Source of the DNA: Lachnospiraceae bacterium
GTDB taxonomy: Bacteria > Bacillota > Clostridia > Lachnospirales > Lachnospiraceae
NCBI GenBank assembly: GCA_030537145.1
Contig: JAUNON010000003.1
Coordinates: 41,761-105,760, forward strand
Reading direction: 5' to 3'
Length of the DNA: 64,000 bases
Part shown: piece by piece, positions 38,995 through 47,311 of the stretch
How positions within the stretch are numbered: the first letter of the stretch is position 1
Layout of the letters: each line of letters starts with the position of its first letter
Program-made: the position numbers and the translations under genes
The notes under the pieces: model-generated
Database searches by the model: none
What the model was told of the DNA's origin: nothing
What the model saw: only the letters and a program-made list of their open reading frames with translations

Positions 38995-40539
38995 ATGGAC
39001 AAAGCAGGAAGAGCCTGCAGAAAATACCTGGTGGTATTTGCTGCCGCTGTGGTGCTTTTGTTTGCATCGGCGGACGGAGCGCATGCTGCTACCGCAAATG
39101 AGAAAACCGTTTATTCCTTTTTGACGGATACCATGGGATATTGTCCGGCTGCGGCCTGCGGAGTGATGAGTAATATTTACTGTGAATCCAGATTTACGGC
39201 CAATATCAACGGTCTTGGCGGTGCTTACGGCATTTGCCAGTGGGGCGGCGTGCGCCGTACCCGGCTGATAAACTGGTGTTCCGGTCATGGCTACAATTAC
39301 ACCACTCTGACGGGACAGCTTCGATTTATGCAGTATGAATTGAAAACCTATTTTCCACGGGTGAATAATTATCTGAAAACGGTAAGCAACACGTCCAAGG
39401 GGGCGTACAATGCGGGATTTTACTGGTGCTATTATTTTGAGATACCGGCGGATACATACAGTACGGCGGTGTACCGGGGAAATCTGGCGAAAAGCAGATA
39501 TTGGAACAGTATGGGCTCTGCAAGCACCTACCTGTCTGCTGCTGTGGCGGCAAACGGAATTAAGCTGACATGGAATAAGACCAGCACATACGGCTATGCG
39601 GTAAAAAGAGCCCAAAAGCTTTCCGGCAGCTACAAAACCATTGCTACCGTGTCCGGTTCAAAGAAAAGCTACACGGATCACAGCGCTGCCGTGGGTAAGA
39701 AATACTATTATTATGTTCAGCCGCTGGATGCTTCCGGAAAGGAGCTGGAGCGTTCCAACAAGGTAAGCTGTGAGGTGAAGCCTTCGATTCAGGATTCCCA
39801 ATGCCGTATTATTTTATCCCAAACGGAATATACTTACAATGGGAAAGAAAAGAAGCCAAAGGTAACGGTTATTTATGAGGATGAGCGTCTGGCCCTGAAT
39901 CAGGATTATACCGTGGTTTACAGCAACAATAAAAATGCAGGCACCGCCTATGTGAAAGTGACCGGCAAGGGGAAATACGCCGGCAGCAGCAGGCTTTCCT
40001 TTACGATCCAAAAAGCGAAACAGAAAATAAAGGTGTCGGATACCTGGGCGTATTACCGGGGAGGAAGGACCGTTTCTCTGGGGGCTTCGGCGGCGGGAAA
40101 GCTAAGCTACTTCTCTGCAAATGAGAAGGTGGCGGCGGTAAAGAACGGAAAAATCTATATGAAGGGCGCCGGCATCACTACAATTACGGTGAAAGCGGCA
40201 GCTACTGCAAATTATAAAGCGGCCTCTGCTGCGGTGACGCTGACCGTCCGTCCCGGAGCCACCAGTTTTAAAAATGTCAGCCAGAAGGGCAGTACACTGC
40301 AGCTATCCTGGAAAACCTATCAGAGAGTGACCGGTTATGAGATCCAGTATGCAAAAGGCAATAGCCTGAAAAATCCCAAAACAGTGACCATCAGCAATAA
40401 GGCGACATCGTCCTATGTGCTGAAAAACCTGACAAAAGGGAAAACCTACTGCCTGCGGATCCGCTGCTATAAGCTGGAGGGAAGCAAAAAGCTGAACGGG
40501 GCATGGAGCAGTATCCGGAAGGTAACGCTGAAAAAATAA
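38995..40539 (+). CDS. Secreted lysozyme-like protein with fibronectin-III and Ig-like domains
   Basis: A 514-residue exported protein. The signal peptide ends at about AHA (residue 31). A phage-tail-lysozyme-type domain follows (about 33-175), with the probable catalytic Glu in NIYCESRF and the substrate-cleft residues in GGAYGICQWGG. A fibronectin-III-like domain (about 180-262), one or two Ig-like/MBG domains with repeated YNGKEKKPKVTV-like and TVKAAATANYKAAS stretches, and a C-terminal fibronectin-III domain come next. It probably cuts peptidoglycan at the cell surface, the repeats serving as spacers. The ATG at 38995 is required for the signal peptide and has GGGAGG before it. Confidence 0.85.
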   Translation: MDKAGRACRKYLVVFAAAVVLLFASADGAHAATANEKTVYSFLTDTMGYCPAAACGVMSNIYCESRFTANINGLGGAYGICQWGGVRRTRLINWCSGHGYNYTTLTGQLRFMQYELKTYFPRVNNYLKTVSNTSKGAYNAGFYWCYYFEIPADTYSTAVYRGNLAKSRYWNSMGSASTYLSAAVAANGIKLTWNKTSTYGYAVKRAQKLSGSYKTIATVSGSKKSYTDHSAAVGKKYYYYVQPLDASGKELERSNKVSCEVKPSIQDSQCRIILSQTEYTYNGKEKKPKVTVIYEDERLALNQDYTVVYSNNKNAGTAYVKVTGKGKYAGSSRLSFTIQKAKQKIKVSDTWAYYRGGRTVSLGASAAGKLSYFSANEKVAAVKNGKIYMKGAGITTITVKAAATANYKAASAAVTLTVRPGATSFKNVSQKGSTLQLSWKTYQRVTGYEIQYAKGNSLKNPKTVTISNKATSSYVLKNLTKGKTYCLRIRCYKLEGSKKLNGAWSSIRKVTLKK

Positions 40540-40549
40540 AAAATTCTGG

Positions 40550-40578
40550 TTGCATTTCTTTTTCAGATATGATAGTAT
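40550..40578 (+). promoter_or_regulatory. Promoter of the T-box operon
   Basis: TTGCAT, 17 bp, TAGTAT. It overlaps the end of the lysozyme gene region by no coding base. Confidence 0.6.
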
Positions 40579-40584
40579 TGCAAC

Positions 40585-40835
40585 ATTAAAAGGCAGGGAA
40601 GGAGACTCTGTTTCTGAAACTTGACAGGAATTCGGCATCACCGACTGAGAGTGCCGATGGAGGGAAGGAGACAATAGGGAACACTCTGGAGCTGACCGGT
40701 TGAAAGCGGAGTAGGCCGGTACGTGAATGCGCGTTAAGCAGAAAAATGAGTTGGCAGAGTAGGTCTGCAATGCGGGTGGTACCGCGGATTAAGATGATCC
40801 GTCCCGGGATGCGAAAGCATCCCGGGATTTTTTAT
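40585..40835 (+). promoter_or_regulatory. T-box riboswitch upstream of AspRS-gatCAB
   Basis: A full T-box leader. The conserved T-box GCGGGTGGTACCGCGG is at 40772-40787 and the terminator CCCGGGATGC-GAAA-GCATCCCGGG with a T-run at 40803-40833. Stem I spans about 40590-40710 with a distal ACCGACTGAGAG loop. The probable specifier GAAC at 40679-40682 contains both GAA (Glu) and AAC (Asn). Uncharged tRNA matching the specifier would favour the antiterminator and turn on the operon. A two-codon Asn/Glu T-box has been described for the transamidation operon of Clostridium acetobutylicum, and this leader fits it. Confidence 0.9.
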
Positions 40836-40979
40836 GATATAGGAAAGTCCGCACTTTCCTATATCATAAAAAGCACTTCGTGCGTTGATGCGCACGGATG
40901 CATAAGGGAATTGATTGCTGCGCAATCTGCATCCGGCGCAAAAAATGCCTTCTCCCCTCAAGATTGAGGGGCAGGGGAG
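40834..40979 (+). repeat. 146-bp interspersed repeat, copy 1, inside the T-box operon leader
   Basis: Starts with the palindrome ATGATATAGGAAAGT / ACTTTCCTATATCAT, then a GCACTTCGTGC hairpin, GATGCGCACGGATGC, a GATTGCTGCGCAATC hairpin and CTTCTCCCCTCAAGATTGAG. About 95% identical to 56337-56483 in the same orientation. It has entered directly after the T-run of the T-box terminator and now lengthens the leader before the AspRS gene by about 150 bases. Confidence 0.9.
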
Positions 40980-41079
40980 CTGAGATGCCGCAGGCTTGCG
41001 ATCGGGCAGAGCTGAATGGAAGGAATGAAAGAAAATCAAAGGAAACCGCAGGAGGTTCCCTTGAAAAGAGAGGAGAATT

Positions 41080-42414
41080 ATGATGGAATTTATGACAGGC
41101 GTTAAGCCGGAGGAAGCACTGGAAATCAGAGACCTGCTGGCGGAGGACATGGCAGGAAAGACAGTGAAGGTAAACGGAACCGTCCATGCGGTCAATGATA
41201 TGGGAGCGGTGGCCTTTGTAATTCTGCGGAAGCGGGAAGGGCTGCTCCAGTGTGTGTATCAGGAAAAGGATACCGATTTTGACCTGAAGCTGCTGAAAGA
41301 GGGAGCGGCTCTGAAGCTGGAGGGAACGCTGGAAAAGGATGAGCGTGCGCCCCACGGCATCGAGATCCGGATACAGCATGTGGAAATTCTGTCTCAGCCG
41401 TCAGAAGCAATGCCGCTGCCTATTTCCAAGTGGAAGATGAATACCTCTCTGGATGCAAAGCTGAATTACCGTTCTATTTCTCTGAGGAACATTCGCGAAC
41501 GGGCCAAATTCAAAATTCAAGAGGGTATTGTCCGGGGCTTCCGGGATTTCCTTTACAGTCAGGAATTTACGGAGATCCATACGCCCAAGGTAGGCGCAAA
41601 GAGCGCAGAGGGCGGCGCAAACCTGTTTCGTCTGGAATATTTCCATCATCCGGCGGTGCTGCAGCAGAGCCCGCAGCTTTATAAGCAGATGATGGTGGGA
41701 GTGTTTGAACGGGTATTTGAGACCGGCCCGGTGTTCCGGGCAGAGAAGCACAATACAAAGCGTCACCTGAATGAATATACCAGCCTGGACTTTGAGATGG
41801 GCTATATCCATGGCTTTGAGGATATTATGGCAATGGAAACCGGATTTTTACAGTATATGCTGGAGCTGCTGAAGCGGGAGTATGCAGATGCGCTGAAGAT
41901 TTTGAATGTAACCCTGCCGGATGCGTCCAAAATTCCGGCGGTACGTTTCGATGAGGCCAAGCGGCTGGTTTCGGAAAAGTATGACCGGAAAATCCGCAAT
42001 CCCTTCGATCTGGAGCCGGAAGAGGAGGCGCTGATCGGCCGTTATTTCCAGGAGGAATATAATGCGGATTTCGTATTCGTGACGCATTATCCCTCTAAGA
42101 AGCGTCCCTTCTATGCTATGGATGATCCGGAGGATAACAGGTATACCCTGAGCTTTGACCTGCTGTATCATGGCCTTGAGATCACCACAGGAGGCCAGCG
42201 TATCCATGATTATCAGATGCTGAGAGATAAGATTGCTGCCAAGGGAATGACAGAGGAGGGACTGGAGCAGTATCTGAGCACGTTTAAACACGGTATGCCG
42301 CCTCATGGCGGTCTGGGCATCGGCCTGGAGCGCCTGACTATGAAACTGATCGGAGAGGATAATATCCGGGAAACCACTCTGTTCCCCAGAGACCTGTCCA
42401 GACTGGAGCCGTAG
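41080..42414 (+). CDS. aspS: Aspartyl-tRNA synthetase, archaeal type, probably non-discriminating
   Basis: A 444-residue class IIb synthetase with an N-terminal anticodon-binding OB fold (about 20-110) and the catalytic domain with motif 2 (FRAEKHNTKRHLNEYTSLDFEM; quoted here: RAEKHNTKRHLNEY) and motif 3 GIGLERLTM. The short length and the end FPRDLSRLEP fit the archaeal AspRS group rather than bacterial AspRS (about 590 residues) or AsnRS. Linked to gatCAB and under an Asn-type T-box, it likely charges tRNA(Asn) with Asp, which GatCAB then converts to Asn. A second, discriminating AspRS should exist elsewhere. The first ATG has GAGAGGAG before it; the ATG at 41083 is also possible. Confidence 0.88.
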   Translation: MMEFMTGVKPEEALEIRDLLAEDMAGKTVKVNGTVHAVNDMGAVAFVILRKREGLLQCVYQEKDTDFDLKLLKEGAALKLEGTLEKDERAPHGIEIRIQHVEILSQPSEAMPLPISKWKMNTSLDAKLNYRSISLRNIRERAKFKIQEGIVRGFRDFLYSQEFTEIHTPKVGAKSAEGGANLFRLEYFHHPAVLQQSPQLYKQMMVGVFERVFETGPVFRAEKHNTKRHLNEYTSLDFEMGYIHGFEDIMAMETGFLQYMLELLKREYADALKILNVTLPDASKIPAVRFDEAKRLVSEKYDRKIRNPFDLEPEEEALIGRYFQEEYNADFVFVTHYPSKKRPFYAMDDPEDNRYTLSFDLLYHGLEITTGGQRIHDYQMLRDKIAAKGMTEEGLEQYLSTFKHGMPPHGGLGIGLERLTMKLIGEDNIRETTLFPRDLSRLEP

Positions 42415-42527
42415 GAGTCTTGCATTTCGCAGCAGGCAGGTTATGAAAATACAGTTTTTTTGACCCGCCTGTCCAGGAGCGCAAAGCTTTCGTGGTTCCT
42501 TTATAGAAAGGATTGAAAAGAACAGAG

Positions 42528-43727
42528 ATGAAAAAGAGACGGAGATGTAATCTATGCGGGGCAAAGCTGGACGGAAATATCTGCAGAGAGTGCGGATATA
42601 ATAATGCGGCTTATGATTACCACGTAAATCAATCGCAGGATAGCTGCAGACATTCCTCTACGGAGCACTATTACAGTGCAGAGGAACATGAAGCGCACAC
42701 CAGTCCGGAAAATATTCCGTTCGATTACTCGGAAAACTGGCAGGAGGATTCCGGCAGATGGGAGAATTTTTCGAAACAGTATTCCGGCGTGGATGCTTCC
42801 GAGGATACCGAAACTCCCGCATCCGGGACAGATACCGGGAAGAAACAGACGGTCTATGGGCTGAATGAGAACCGGAAAGAGTCAAAAAGAAAGAAAAAAA
42901 AGCCGGTTTGGCTGTGGGGGCTGGTTATTGCGGGGATTGCAGTAAATTTTTCCTGGCAGGTACTGGAGGTGATACATTCGACTGTAGAATCCTATTTGGA
43001 CAGTAAGACAGGGGAGGAGCCTGCAGTAGAGGGAAGAGTGACAGAGGCTGCGGCAGTAGCTCAGGCAGTACCAAAGACGGTAGATGACGGGAGAACGGAA
43101 ACAGAAGAAGCTGCAGCCGGGGATGCTGCGCTGGTGCCTGTTGAGGGAAGCTTTGCGGAAATACTTGGTCCGGGCCTTTATGTGGCAGGCGTTCATTTCC
43201 CGGCCGGGATCTGCGAGGTAGAATGGAACAGCGGAGGCGGAGGCGTTTACTGCTGGAAACGGGATCCATACTATTATGACAGCTCTTATCTTTATGATAC
43301 CGGGGACGGAGAGAAACAGCGGATGGAGGGGCTGGAGCTGAAAGCAGGAACCATGGTTATGATCAGCGAAACCCTTCAGGCCAGGCTTTCTGTCCGGGAG
43401 GCGGAGGGATATCTGGAAAAACTGCCGGAGAGACGGGACGGAGAAAGCGTGACAGTGACAGATGCGGCAATTGTCGGCGATATGTTGGAGGCCGGTACGT
43501 ATCAGGTGACCTGGGTTTCCGGAGATCTGGATGAGAGTGAGATGATCTACACCTACACGGCAGGAAGCGGTAGGAAAAGAAGCGGCTTTATTGAGTTTGA
43601 TGAGGAGTGCAAACAGTATGAAAACCTGATTTTTCAGGACGGAGATGTGCTGGTGCCGCTGAATTGTACCATAAAGCTGGAGCCGGCGGAGTATGATCTG
43701 AGCGGGTATGCACAGTATTTATTTTAA
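42528..43727 (+). CDS. Zinc-ribbon single-pass membrane protein of unknown function
   Basis: A 399-residue protein with an N-terminal zinc ribbon (Cys7, Cys10, Cys20, Cys23; CNLCG and CRECG), a polar Ser/Glu-rich region, one membrane helix at about 126-148 after a KRKKKK stretch, and an extracellular C-terminal half. That half holds two similar beta-rich units (GLYVAGVHFPAGICEVEW and DMLEAGTYQVTWVSG), which look like tandem copies. The layout resembles other cytosolic-zinc-ribbon envelope proteins of Clostridia with no known role. The start is uncertain: TTG at 42513 has AAAGG very close, ATG at 42528 a weak site. It sits between aspS and gatC, an odd place for a surface protein. Confidence 0.7.
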   Translation: MKKRRRCNLCGAKLDGNICRECGYNNAAYDYHVNQSQDSCRHSSTEHYYSAEEHEAHTSPENIPFDYSENWQEDSGRWENFSKQYSGVDASEDTETPASGTDTGKKQTVYGLNENRKESKRKKKKPVWLWGLVIAGIAVNFSWQVLEVIHSTVESYLDSKTGEEPAVEGRVTEAAAVAQAVPKTVDDGRTETEEAAAGDAALVPVEGSFAEILGPGLYVAGVHFPAGICEVEWNSGGGGVYCWKRDPYYYDSSYLYDTGDGEKQRMEGLELKAGTMVMISETLQARLSVREAEGYLEKLPERRDGESVTVTDAAIVGDMLEAGTYQVTWVSGDLDESEMIYTYTAGSGRKRSGFIEFDEECKQYENLIFQDGDVLVPLNCTIKLEPAEYDLSGYAQYLF

Positions 43728-43784
43728 GCGGTTTTCGAAAATAAATCATAATAGATTTTGCGGATAACGGAAAGGAAGAAAAAT

Positions 43785-44078
43785 ATGGCAAACGTAATCA
43801 GTGATGAGACCATTGAATATGTGGGTATTCTGGCAAAGCTGGAGCTTTCTGCAAAAGAAAAGGAGCAGGCAAAAAAGGATATGGGCAGTATGCTGGATTA
43901 TATTGACAAGCTGAATGAGCTGGACACCAGCGGAGTAGAACCCATGTCTCATGTATTTCCGGTGAACAATGTGTTCCGGGAGGATGTGGTGGAAAACGGC
44001 GATGACCGGGAGAATCTGCTGAAAAACGCACCGGAACAGAAGGACGGATCTTACAAGGTTCCCAAGACGGTAGAATAG
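43785..44078 (+). CDS. gatC: Asp-tRNA(Asn)/Glu-tRNA(Gln) amidotransferase subunit C
   Basis: A 97-residue subunit that wraps around GatA and stabilises the GatAB complex. The family motifs are visible ([11 protein letters not shown] near the start, [14 protein letters not shown], and VFREDVV). The ATG at 43785 with GGAAGG before it matches the family start. It begins the gatCAB set; gatA follows 49 bases later. Confidence 0.95.
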   Translation: MANVISDETIEYVGILAKLELSAKEKEQAKKDMGSMLDYIDKLNELDTSGVEPMSHVFPVNNVFREDVVENGDDRENLLKNAPEQKDGSYKVPKTVE

Positions 44079-44127
44079 GAATTGTGAAGGACGGAGCAGC
44101 TACGACTTCAGAAAGAAGAGGAAAAAT

Positions 44128-45612
44128 ATGGATTTATTAGGAATGACTGCCGTAGAGCTGGGCAGGAAGATAAAAGCAAAGGAAGTTTCGGCAACAGAGG
44201 CGGTGCAGGCTTCACTGGGACAGATCAAAGCCCTGGAGGAAACTCTGAACTGCTACGTGACCGTAGATGAGGAGGGGGCCCTGGAGCAGGCGGCCCGGAT
44301 CCAGAAAAAGATTGAGGACGGAACGCTTTCCGGACCCCTGGCAGGGGTGCCGGTGGCGATCAAGGATAATATGTGTACGGAAGGGCTGCTGACCACCTGC
44401 AGTTCTAAGATCCTGTACAATTTTAAGCCGACATATACGGCAGAGGCGGTGAAAAACCTTCAGAAGGCCGGAGCAGTAATTCTGGGCAAGACCAATATGG
44501 ACGAATTTGCCATGGGCAGCACGACAGAGACCTCTGCATTCGGCGTTACGAAAAATCCTTGGGGGACAGAGCATGTGCCCGGCGGTTCCTCCGGCGGCTC
44601 CTGTGCGGCAGTGGCTGCAGAGGAGTGCTTCTATGCCCTGGGTTCGGACACGGGCGGTTCCATCCGTCAGCCCAGCTCCTTTTGCGGAGTGACCGGCATC
44701 AAACCCACCTACGGAACCGTTTCCCGGTATGGGCTGATCGCCTATGGCTCTTCTCTGGATCAGATCGGTCCGGTGGCAAAGGATGTGACCGACTGCGCTG
44801 CGGTGCTGGAAGCGATCACTTCCTATGATAAAAAGGACAGCACCTCAGTGCTGCGTAAGGATACGGATTTCACTGCTGCGCTGGTGGATGATGTAAAGGG
44901 AATGCGCATCGGCATCCCAAGAGATTATCTGGGCGAGGGCCTGGATCCGGAGGTAGAGGCCGCAATCCGGAAGGCAGCCGGGATCCTGAAGGATAAGGGT
45001 GCCAAAGTGGAGGAATTTGATTTAAGTCTGGTGGAATATGCGATTCCCGCTTATTACGTTATCGCTTCTGCAGAGGCCAGCTCCAATCTGGCCCGTTTTG
45101 ACGGGATCAAGTACGGCTACCGCACGGAAGAGTACGACGGGCTTCACAATATGTATAAAAAGAGCCGTTCCGAAGGCTTTGGGCCGGAGGTAAAGCGCAG
45201 GATTATGCTAGGGTCCTTTGTTTTAAGCTCCGGCTATTATGACGCATACTACTTAAAAGCGCTCCGCACCAAGGCGTTGATTAAGCAGGCCTTTGACCGG
45301 GCGTTTGAAAAATATGATGTGATTCTGGGGCCGGCTTCTCCGTCTACGGCGCCGAGGCTGGGAAGCTCCCTGGAGGACCCGCTGAAAATGTATCTGGGCG
45401 ATATTTATACGATTTCCGTCAATCTGGCAGGGCTGCCCGGGATGACGGTGCCCTGCGGACTGGACAGCCAGGGACTGCCTATCGGCGTTCAGTTGATCGG
45501 TGACTGTTTCAAAGAAAAAAATATCATTCGGGCCGGATATGCTTTTGAACAGGCAAGAGGAGCCTGGAAGGCACCGGAGCTGACAGAGCGTGCAAAGAAA
45601 GGGGCGAACTAA
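44128..45612 (+). CDS. gatA: Asp-tRNA(Asn)/Glu-tRNA(Gln) amidotransferase subunit A
   Basis: GatA is the glutaminase of the complex: an amidase-signature enzyme that frees ammonia from glutamine. The 494-residue protein has the catalytic Lys in PVAIKDN, the cis-Ser and nucleophile Ser in GSDTGGSIRQPSSFCG, and the glycine-rich GGSSGGSCAAVAA loop. It is followed by gatB with 2 bases between, so the two are coupled. Confidence 0.97.
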   Translation: MDLLGMTAVELGRKIKAKEVSATEAVQASLGQIKALEETLNCYVTVDEEGALEQAARIQKKIEDGTLSGPLAGVPVAIKDNMCTEGLLTTCSSKILYNFKPTYTAEAVKNLQKAGAVILGKTNMDEFAMGSTTETSAFGVTKNPWGTEHVPGGSSGGSCAAVAAEECFYALGSDTGGSIRQPSSFCGVTGIKPTYGTVSRYGLIAYGSSLDQIGPVAKDVTDCAAVLEAITSYDKKDSTSVLRKDTDFTAALVDDVKGMRIGIPRDYLGEGLDPEVEAAIRKAAGILKDKGAKVEEFDLSLVEYAIPAYYVIASAEASSNLARFDGIKYGYRTEEYDGLHNMYKKSRSEGFGPEVKRRIMLGSFVLSSGYYDAYYLKALRTKALIKQAFDRAFEKYDVILGPASPSTAPRLGSSLEDPLKMYLGDIYTISVNLAGLPGMTVPCGLDSQGLPIGVQLIGDCFKEKNIIRAGYAFEQARGAWKAPELTERAKKGAN

Positions 45613-45614
45613 CA

Positions 45615-47051
45615 ATGTCAAAACAGTATGAAACTGTCATTGGTCTGGAGGTTCATGTAGAGCTGGCCACCAAAACGAAAATATTCTGCTCCTGTTCTAC
45701 CGCATTCGGAGGAGCGCCGAATACCCATACCTGTCCGGTATGTACCGGAATGCCCGGTTCCCTGCCGGTGCTGAATAAACAGGTGGTGGAATATGCCATG
45801 GCTGTGGGCCTTGCTACCAACTGCAAGATCCATCAGTATTCGAAATTTGACCGGAAGAATTATTTCTATCCGGATAATCCCCAGAACTACCAGATTTCCC
45901 AGTTGTATCTGCCCATCTGCTATGAGGGAGGCGTGGAGATCGACACCCCGGCAGGGAAAAAGGTGGTACGCATCCATGAGATCCATATGGAGGAGGATGC
46001 GGGAAAATTGATTCACGATGAATGGGAAGATTGTTCCCTGGTAGATTATAACCGAAGCGGCGTGCCGCTGATTGAGATTGTATCAGAACCGGATATGAGA
46101 AGCGCAGATGAGGTCATCGCTTATCTGGATAAGCTGCGCCTGATTATTCAGTATCTGGGTGCGTCCGACTGCAAGCTGCAGGAGGGCTCCATGCGTGCCG
46201 ATGTAAACCTGTCGGTCCGCGAGGCAGGGGCAGAGAAATTCGGAACCAGAACGGAAATGAAAAATCTGAACTCCTTTAAAGCCATTGCCCGTGCCATTGA
46301 AGGAGAGCGCGCCCGTCAGATCGAGCTTCTGGAGGAAGGAAAGCAGGTCATCCAGGAGACGAGAAGATGGGACGATAATAAGGAATATTCCTATGCCATG
46401 CGGTCGAAAGAGGATGCCCAGGATTACCGTTATTTCCCGGATCCGGACCTGGTTCCGGTTATCATCAGCGATGAGTGGATCGCAAAGATCAAAGCCCGTC
46501 AGCCGGAGCTGCGCACGGAAAAGCTGGAGCGTTATAAGAAAGAGTTTGATATTCCGGATTATGATGCCCAGATCATTACCGGCTCAAAGACCCTGGCGGA
46601 TCTGTTCGAAGAGACCACTGCGATCTGCAGAAAACCGAAGAAGGCGGCCAACTGGATTCTGGGAGAGACGCTGCGCCTTTTGAAGGAAAAAGAGCTGGAA
46701 CCGGAGGAGATTCGTTTTTCCGCTGAAAATCTGGCGAAGCTGATTGAGCTGGTGGATGCGGGAACGATCAACAGCAGTGTGGCCAAGGATGTGTTTGCCG
46801 TTATATTTGAAGAAGATGCGGATCCGGAGCGGTATGTGGAAGAAAAGGGCCTGAAGATGGTAAATGATGAGGGTGCCCTTCAATCCGTGATTGAAGAGAT
46901 CGTAGCTGCGAATCCGCAGTCTGTGGCGGATTATAAGGGCGGCAAGCAAAAGGCCATGGGCTTTTTGGTGGGTCAGACCATGAAGGCGATGAAGGGGAAA
47001 GCCGATCCGGCAGCGGTGAACCGCATCCTGAAGGAAATCCTCAGCCGATAA
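45615..47051 (+). CDS. gatB: Asp-tRNA(Asn)/Glu-tRNA(Gln) amidotransferase subunit B
   Basis: GatB activates the Asp or Glu on mischarged tRNA with ATP and amidates it. The 478-residue protein begins with the GatB signature (YETVIGLEVHVELAT), has the zinc cysteines in FCSCSTAFG and HTCPVCTGMPG, and ends in the YqeY-like tail domain (VADYKGGKQKAMGFLVGQTMK). It is the last gene of the T-box operon and is followed by the second 143-bp repeat, which may serve as its terminator. Confidence 0.97.
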   Translation: MSKQYETVIGLEVHVELATKTKIFCSCSTAFGGAPNTHTCPVCTGMPGSLPVLNKQVVEYAMAVGLATNCKIHQYSKFDRKNYFYPDNPQNYQISQLYLPICYEGGVEIDTPAGKKVVRIHEIHMEEDAGKLIHDEWEDCSLVDYNRSGVPLIEIVSEPDMRSADEVIAYLDKLRLIIQYLGASDCKLQEGSMRADVNLSVREAGAEKFGTRTEMKNLNSFKAIARAIEGERARQIELLEEGKQVIQETRRWDDNKEYSYAMRSKEDAQDYRYFPDPDLVPVIISDEWIAKIKARQPELRTEKLERYKKEFDIPDYDAQIITGSKTLADLFEETTAICRKPKKAANWILGETLRLLKEKELEPEEIRFSAENLAKLIELVDAGTINSSVAKDVFAVIFEEDADPERYVEEKGLKMVNDEGALQSVIEEIVAANPQSVADYKGGKQKAMGFLVGQTMKAMKGKADPAAVNRILKEILSR

Positions 47052-47108
47052 AAATGTCTTGTGTTCCTCCAGACCGGAGGATATAATAGTTCTATGGTGA
47101 CTGTGAAC

Positions 47109-47251
47109 GTAACAGTTCAGCCTTCAGCTAAACTGTTACGGAAACCAGCCCATTTAAAGTTCGCCTTCGGCGAAGGGGCTGGTTTCTTTTCAACCGTCAC
47201 TTGTTCTTACGGGCTTTGCAGCCAGTGCAAAGCCCTGGGCTGAACTGTTAC
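47109..47251 (-). repeat. 143-bp multi-hairpin interspersed repeat, copy 2 (inverted)
   Basis: The exact reverse complement of 22743-22885 over all 143 bp. It lies between gatB and the deacetylase-like gene. Hairpin structure is as in copy 1. Confidence 0.95.
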
Positions 47252-47311
47252 CTGCGAACACATGAACACATTTTTGCTTTGGCGTGCATCATTGAGGAAT
47301 GGAGAGATCAT

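Noticed and set aside
41080..42414. Assignment as asparaginyl-tRNA synthetase because of the Asn-type T-box
   Set aside because: Motif 2 and the C-terminal FPRDLSRLEP match archaeal-type AspRS, and gatCAB follows, which is the AsnRS-independent route.
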